From positions 5,644,136 to 5,708,135 of the forward strand of contig NC_039518.1 of assembly GCF_003672135.1 (NCBI RefSeq): a stretch of 64,000 nt of DNA. The letters run 5' to 3'. The notes under the pieces are model-generated. The model did not search any database. It saw nothing but the letters and a program-made list of their open reading frames with translations, and was not told the origin of the DNA. Below, in pieces: positions 59,178 through 64,000 of the stretch. The stretch is from Ooceraea biroi (Eukaryota > Arthropoda > Insecta > Hymenoptera > Formicidae). The translations under genes were made by a program, and so were the position numbers. Each line of letters opens with the position of its first letter. Position 1 is the stretch's first letter.

Positions 59178-61455
59178 GGGGGAGCCTGCTTTAGAACGCT
59201 AAAATAAGGTATAATTTTACGAATTTTTTTGGAGAAACTATACAGCGGATCATTATAAAACTTTGATGCATTTATTAGTACATGTTTAAAGATAAAAAAT
59301 TATTTTTTGATTTGAATATATCGCCTGTAGAGGTCGTCCTGGAGGCATCTTAGTGCAGCCGGCATTGTAAATTGGTGAGCATTCTCCTGCCTCCAAATTT
59401 CATCCAAACTGAAAAATTGAAATATTTTCTCGTTATTTATGAATTCCCATCGTCGATGAACCTTTAATATTCATAAAAACATTAAGTTAAACAATTATTT
59501 TTGCATGAAAAAGTTCAACAACTTTGCCTAAAAATCGTACTTTTGTGTTCTAAGCTCCACCATTTTGGCACTTTTCAACTTTTTTCTTCGCGTGCATTAC
59601 GAGTATCATCATTACATTCGCCGTTCGCAGCGCAGCGTTAAGGGGGGAGTCTGCTTTAGAACGTTGAAAATAAGGTATAATTTTACGAATTGTTTTGGAG
59701 AAACTATACAGCGGATCATTATAAAACTTTGATGCATTTATTAGTACATGTTTAAAGATAAAAAAATTATTTTTTGATTTGAATATATCGCCTGTAGAGG
59801 TCGTCCTGGAGGCATCTTAGTGCAGCCGGCATTGTAAATTGGTGAGCATTCTCCTGCCTCCAAATTTCATCCAAACTGAAAAATTGAAATATTTTCTCGT
59901 TATTTATGAATTCCCATCGTCGATGAACCTTTAATATTCATAAAAACATTAAGTTAAACAATTATTTTTGCATGAAAAAGTTCAACAACTTTGCCTAAAA
60001 ATCGTACTTTTGTGTTCTAAGCTCCACCATTTTGGCACTTTTCAACTTTTTTCTTCGCGTGCATTACGAGTATCATCATTACATTCGCCGTTCGCAGCGC
60101 AGCGTTAAGGGGGGAGTCTGCTTTAGAACGTTGAAAATAAGGTATAATTTTACGAATTGTTTTGGAGAAACTATACAGCGGATCATTATAAAACTTTGAT
60201 GCATTTATTAGTACATGTTTAAAGATAAAAAAATTATTTTTTGATTTGAATATATCGCCTGTAGAGGTCGTCCTGGAGGCATCTTAGTGCAGCCGGCATT
60301 GTAAATTAGTGAGCATTCTCCTGCCTCCAAATTTCATCCAAACTGAAAAATTGAAATATTTTCTCGTTATTTATGAATTCCCATCGTCGATGAACCTTTA
60401 ATATTCATAAAAACATTAAGTTAAACAATTATTTTTGCATGAAAAAGTTCAACAACTTTGCCTAAAAATCGTACTTTTGTGTTCTAAGCTCCACCATTTT
60501 GGCACTTTTCAACTTTTTTCTTCGCGTGCATTACGAGTATCATCATTACATTCGCCGTTCGCAGCGCAGCGTTAATGGGGGAGTCTGCTTTAGAACGTTG
60601 AAAATAAGGTATAATTTTACGAATTTTTTTGGAGAAACTATACAGCGGATCATTATAAAACTTTGATGCATTTATTAGTACATGTTTAAAGATAAAAAAT
60701 TATTTTTTGATTTGAATATATCGCCTGTAGAGGTCGTCCTGGAGGCATCTTAGTGCAGCCGGCATTGTAAATTGGTGAGCATTCTCCTGCCTCCAAATTT
60801 CATCCAAACTGAAAAATTGAAATATTTTCTCGTTATTTATGAATTCCCATCGTCGATGAACCTTTAATAATCATAAAAACATTAAGTTAAACAATTATTT
60901 TTGCATGAAAAAGTTCAACAACTTTGCCTAAAAATCGTACTTTTGTGTTCTAAGCTCCACCATTTTGGCACTTTTCAACTTTTTTCTTCGCGTGCATTAC
61001 GAGTATCATCATTACATTCGCCGTTCGCAGCGCAGCGTTAATGGGGGAGTCTGCTTTAGAACGTTGAAAATAAGGTATAATTTTACGAATTGTTTTGGAG
61101 AAACTATACAGCGGATCATTATAAAACTTTGATGCATTTATTAGTACATGTTTAAAGATAAAAAAATTATTTTTTGATTTGAATATATCGCCTGTAGAGG
61201 TCGTCCTGGAGGCATCTTAGTGCAGCCGGCATTGTAAATTAGTGAGCATTCTCCTGCCTCCAAATTTCATCCAAACTGAAAAATTGAAATATTTTCTCGT
61301 TATTTATGAATTCCCATCGTCGATGAACCTTTAATATTCATAAAAACATTAAGTTAAACAATTATTTTTGCATGAAAAAGTTCAACAACTTTGCCTAAAA
61401 ATCGTATTTTTGTGTTCTAAGCTCCACCATTTTGGCACTTTTCAACTTTTTTCTT
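59178..61455. repeat. Tandem repeat, unit 464-467 bp, five copies
   Basis: Units start after TTAA at 59174, 59638, 60105, 60572 and 61038. Copies are nearly identical. The first differs at its start (AGCCTGC and ACGCTAAAAT, like the outer right terminus), while units 2-5 have AGTCTGC and ACGTTGAAAA. The last unit is cut about 50 bp short, near 61455. Confidence 0.95.
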
Positions 61456-61466
61456 CTCTCTTTGGT

Positions 61467-61759
61467 TCATCGACGATGGGAATTCATAAATAACGAGAAC
61501 ATATTTCAGTTTTTCAGTTTAGACGAAATTTGGAGGCAGGAGAATGCTCACCAATTTGCAATGCCGGCTACGCGGCTGCACTAAGATTTCTCCAGGACGA
61601 CCTCTACAAGCGATATATTCAAATCAAAAAATAATTTTTTTATCTTTAAACATGTACTAATAAATGCATCAAAGTTTTATAATGATCCGCTGTATAGTTT
61701 CTCCAAAAACAATTCGTAAAATATACCTTATTTTCAGCGTTCTAAAGCAGGCTCCCCCC
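61467..61759 (-). repeat. Inverted right arm of J
   Basis: Reverse complement of the first 285-290 bp of the tandem unit, more diverged from units 2-5 than they are from each other. Its tip resembles unit 1. Confidence 0.9.
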
Positions 61760-61763
61760 TTAA

Positions 61764-64000
61764 ATAAACCGCATGCCTTTACGGGCAGTTACGTGTCGTA
61801 AAAATGCTTGAATCGAGTTATCGATTCAATCTTTCACGCAGCGGGACTCCCAACGGCACTCGGTAATTCCGGGGGGATTCAGTTAGCCTTAATTCCGCAG
61901 CCGTCAGCCTTCACGTGCGTTCCGAAAAATGATGAAAGTTACGGTGATGCAACGCGGGTAATTGCAGTTCTTAAATCCCGGATAGAGAGGAAACCGAGGC
62001 GGACGAGAGGGCGGCTTGCTGGAAACGGAGGAACACGAAGGAGAGGCTGAGGGACGAGGGCAGGCCGGGTACCACGAAAGCAGCCGGCGAAAAGGCATTT
62101 ATTGCCCGTTGCACCATTTTACGGGTTCTTAATTCCTTTGCCGGCGTTATTCCAGGGCTAGGGAACGGTCCTCAAGAATGCCGGCGGGTCCTGGCAATCC
62201 TTTAGAGAAATTCACACTACTCTAAACACCCCTACACAATGCTACCGGTGGGCTTTTATATCTCGGAAGCCCGCTCATTGTTGACACTCCGCTTCAAGAA
62301 GCTGCGTTCTCCACCGAAATCATCCCTTCTAATAACTTTAGCTACGGCCACGTACTCGTAATGCTCAGACATCTTAACTCTTTGTCGATTAATAACGCTA
62401 TGAAGCTCGCACAATGAAAGATGAAGTAAGGGAAAAGAGATACTTAGATATAGACTAGGTTTTATTCTTGTGATCACATTATTATTTTGTCTTCGTACAG
62501 ATATTTTGTTGATTTCTCTCTCTCGATCTTATTAAAGTGGTCTTGAAAGCAGTGAGTCTCGTTAAATCATCGAACCGATAATCGCGCAGGTTCAGCCACC
62601 GCTGATCAATGTGTGTGATCCAGAAGAATTATAATTCAATCAGCAGAGACGGACACTGATAGCGGTGGAGAAGGTATTTCTGATTCTAAAAACCGGTCCG
62701 TCGCGATTTATGAGCTAGAATTACGAACGGATGTATTTATAGAGTGATAACGAGAAGCCCGATGCGTATTAATAATCGTCGTTAATCGCTGTTAATTAAT
62801 CTATCCGACGGGGATTATTAAGGGCTCCGCATAACAGCGCGGAGATTGCAATTTGCGCGATAACGTATTAAGACATTATTAAAAATTGTTCTGAATTTCA
62901 CGGAATGGAATGTATGACCAGCAGTATCGACATGATAAAGTCTCATTTCAACGTTGGAAATTATTACGCGTTCTTCAAGACGACTTGATTAAAGCGAAGC
63001 GGTATTTCCTTTCAACGTTACACAGCAATTTATTTTGCAAAATAACGAATCGATAAAGAATTCCATGATATTCAAGTGATAATGTTTTGTTATATATCAT
63101 TTTCGTTTCGGCTTTAGCCGGTCTGATGACTTAACCTTTTCATAAAAAATATGATGATTGCTGACAAAGCTTAATGCGCGCATATTTTTTGGAGCAACAC
63201 GGTCTGCACATGCGACATTCGCGTGCAAAGTGCGTCTAAGGCTGCGAAACGCTGACGTCAAGGTCGGCAATGATGTGATAAAAAGAAAGAACTAAGAAAT
63301 GCTGAGATTACATGCGTGAGTTACGCGGAAGCCTCGGCAATAAAGAGGATAAATCATGCAATTAGCAGGTAGCGCCGGTTACTACGCGAGCCACAACAGG
63401 TTTCACAAAAACGCCAAGGTTCGAAGAAATGCTGATAGCGTTTTGTGTGCAGCGCGACGTCTCATTTCCTCGAGTGATAAATCGGATCATTAGATCGATC
63501 ATCAATCATCTGCCACGGTGCATCCTTAAACATTAACGTCTTCTCTCCTAATTAAATGCAAAATTAGATGCAGACGAATCATGCGGAAGTCCAGTGTGGG
63601 AAAGTGCAATCGAAACTACAGTTACGCAAGCGAAATAATTAATTCGCGTATTCGGCGCACGCCGGCTTCGCGGCTTTACATGCTCGATTGCAACGAGCAC
63701 GAGGAGGAAGGCCCGTGGCGTTGCTTATCGAAAATTACTGCGACCGGTATTTTTTTGTTACTCGGCTTCACCTGACGCGGCCGGGTCCGCGGCTGTCAGG
63801 TCGCTAATTTATTAAAATATACTAAGACGATACATGTACTGGGCGCCAACTGATTTTTATAAAACCAGTAAAATTAATAAGGTCTCAAGAAGTGGATAAT
63901 TGGGAGGACCCTTTTTATATAATATTGACTATCGGAACAATACTGTACTCTACATAATATAGACGATCGACAAGATATGATTGAGAAATAAATAAAAACG
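61764..64000. other. Apparently single-copy DNA
   Basis: No gene, RNA or repeat recognised up to the window end. Confidence 0.5.

Larger units (their letters stand above)
59178..61759. mobile_element. TIR element J with internal tandem repeats
   Basis: TTAA at both ends (59174-59177, 61760-61763), then GGGGGAGCCTGCTTTAGAAC at left and its inverted match at right. The inverted arms are about 290 bp. Between them the left arm plus about 175 bp more has been repeated in tandem. TTAA targets are used by piggyBac and Kolobok elements; the termini do not let me choose. No transposase. Confidence 0.8.

Noticed and set aside
59178..61759. CRISPR array or simple satellite
   Set aside because: Units of 466 bp without short spacers, enclosed by inverted arms and TTAA duplications.
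1..64000. Bacterial, viral or plasmid origin
   Set aside because: No operon structure, ribosome binding sites or viral genes; intron, mariner families and TTAGG repeats fit an insect nuclear genome.

Overview
This is nuclear DNA of an animal, most likely an insect and probably an ant or another hymenopteran. The evidence is several Tc1/mariner families, a GT-AG intron inside one transposase, TTAGG-type telomere-like motifs, dense CpG in the single-copy stretches, and no operons or ribosome binding sites. The species call is inference. I recognise no host protein-coding gene and no RNA gene. All recognisable coding sequence belongs to transposases.

Layout. 1-1874: tail of a tandem mariner array (family A). 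3919-6771: TIR element K with about 4.3 internal 441-444 bp tandem units. 8369-9249: long-TIR element H with a nested inverted repeat. 9572-10858: intact mariner C1, with sister copy C2 at 22127-23413. 12450-15755 and 18277-21582: two 3306 bp composites in opposite orientation, each made of two E elements around a spacer S1, with mariner B inside one E. 25519-27186: foldback-like element G with hairpin element F1 nested in it. 28786-30303: Tc1/mariner-superfamily element D with an intron-bearing transposase. 30487-32630: a lone E carrying mariner B. 34969-39131: E-S1-E-S2-E-S2-E. 40165-43541: element N holding MITE L and a two-unit mariner A array. 44940-46610: assorted dispersed repeats and F2. 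47730-50834: E-S1-E-S3-E. 52394-53278: a probable pogo-derived MITE (M). 53905-57357: a three-unit mariner A array with one intact transposase. 59178-61759: TIR element J with five internal units of about 466 bp. The rest is CpG-rich, apparently single-copy DNA.

How the parts work together. Two transposases look full length and uninterrupted: C1 (344 aa) and A5 (342 aa). Both have the DD34D triad. A5 has lost its own 5' terminal repeat, so it could act only in trans. The three B copies sit at the same base of E and share one frameshift, so B inserted once and was then carried along as E multiplied. E copies always end at their CACCC termini while the flanks differ. They occur as E-spacer-E composites, which suggests that pairs of non-autonomous elements move the DNA between them.

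The most unusual theme is that four unrelated element families here (A, E, J, K) have become tandem arrays. In J and K every unit starts with the element's own terminal sequence. In A every junction is the 3' terminus joined to the same internal TA. This looks like transposons turning into satellites. All homology calls come from reading motifs; no database search was run.
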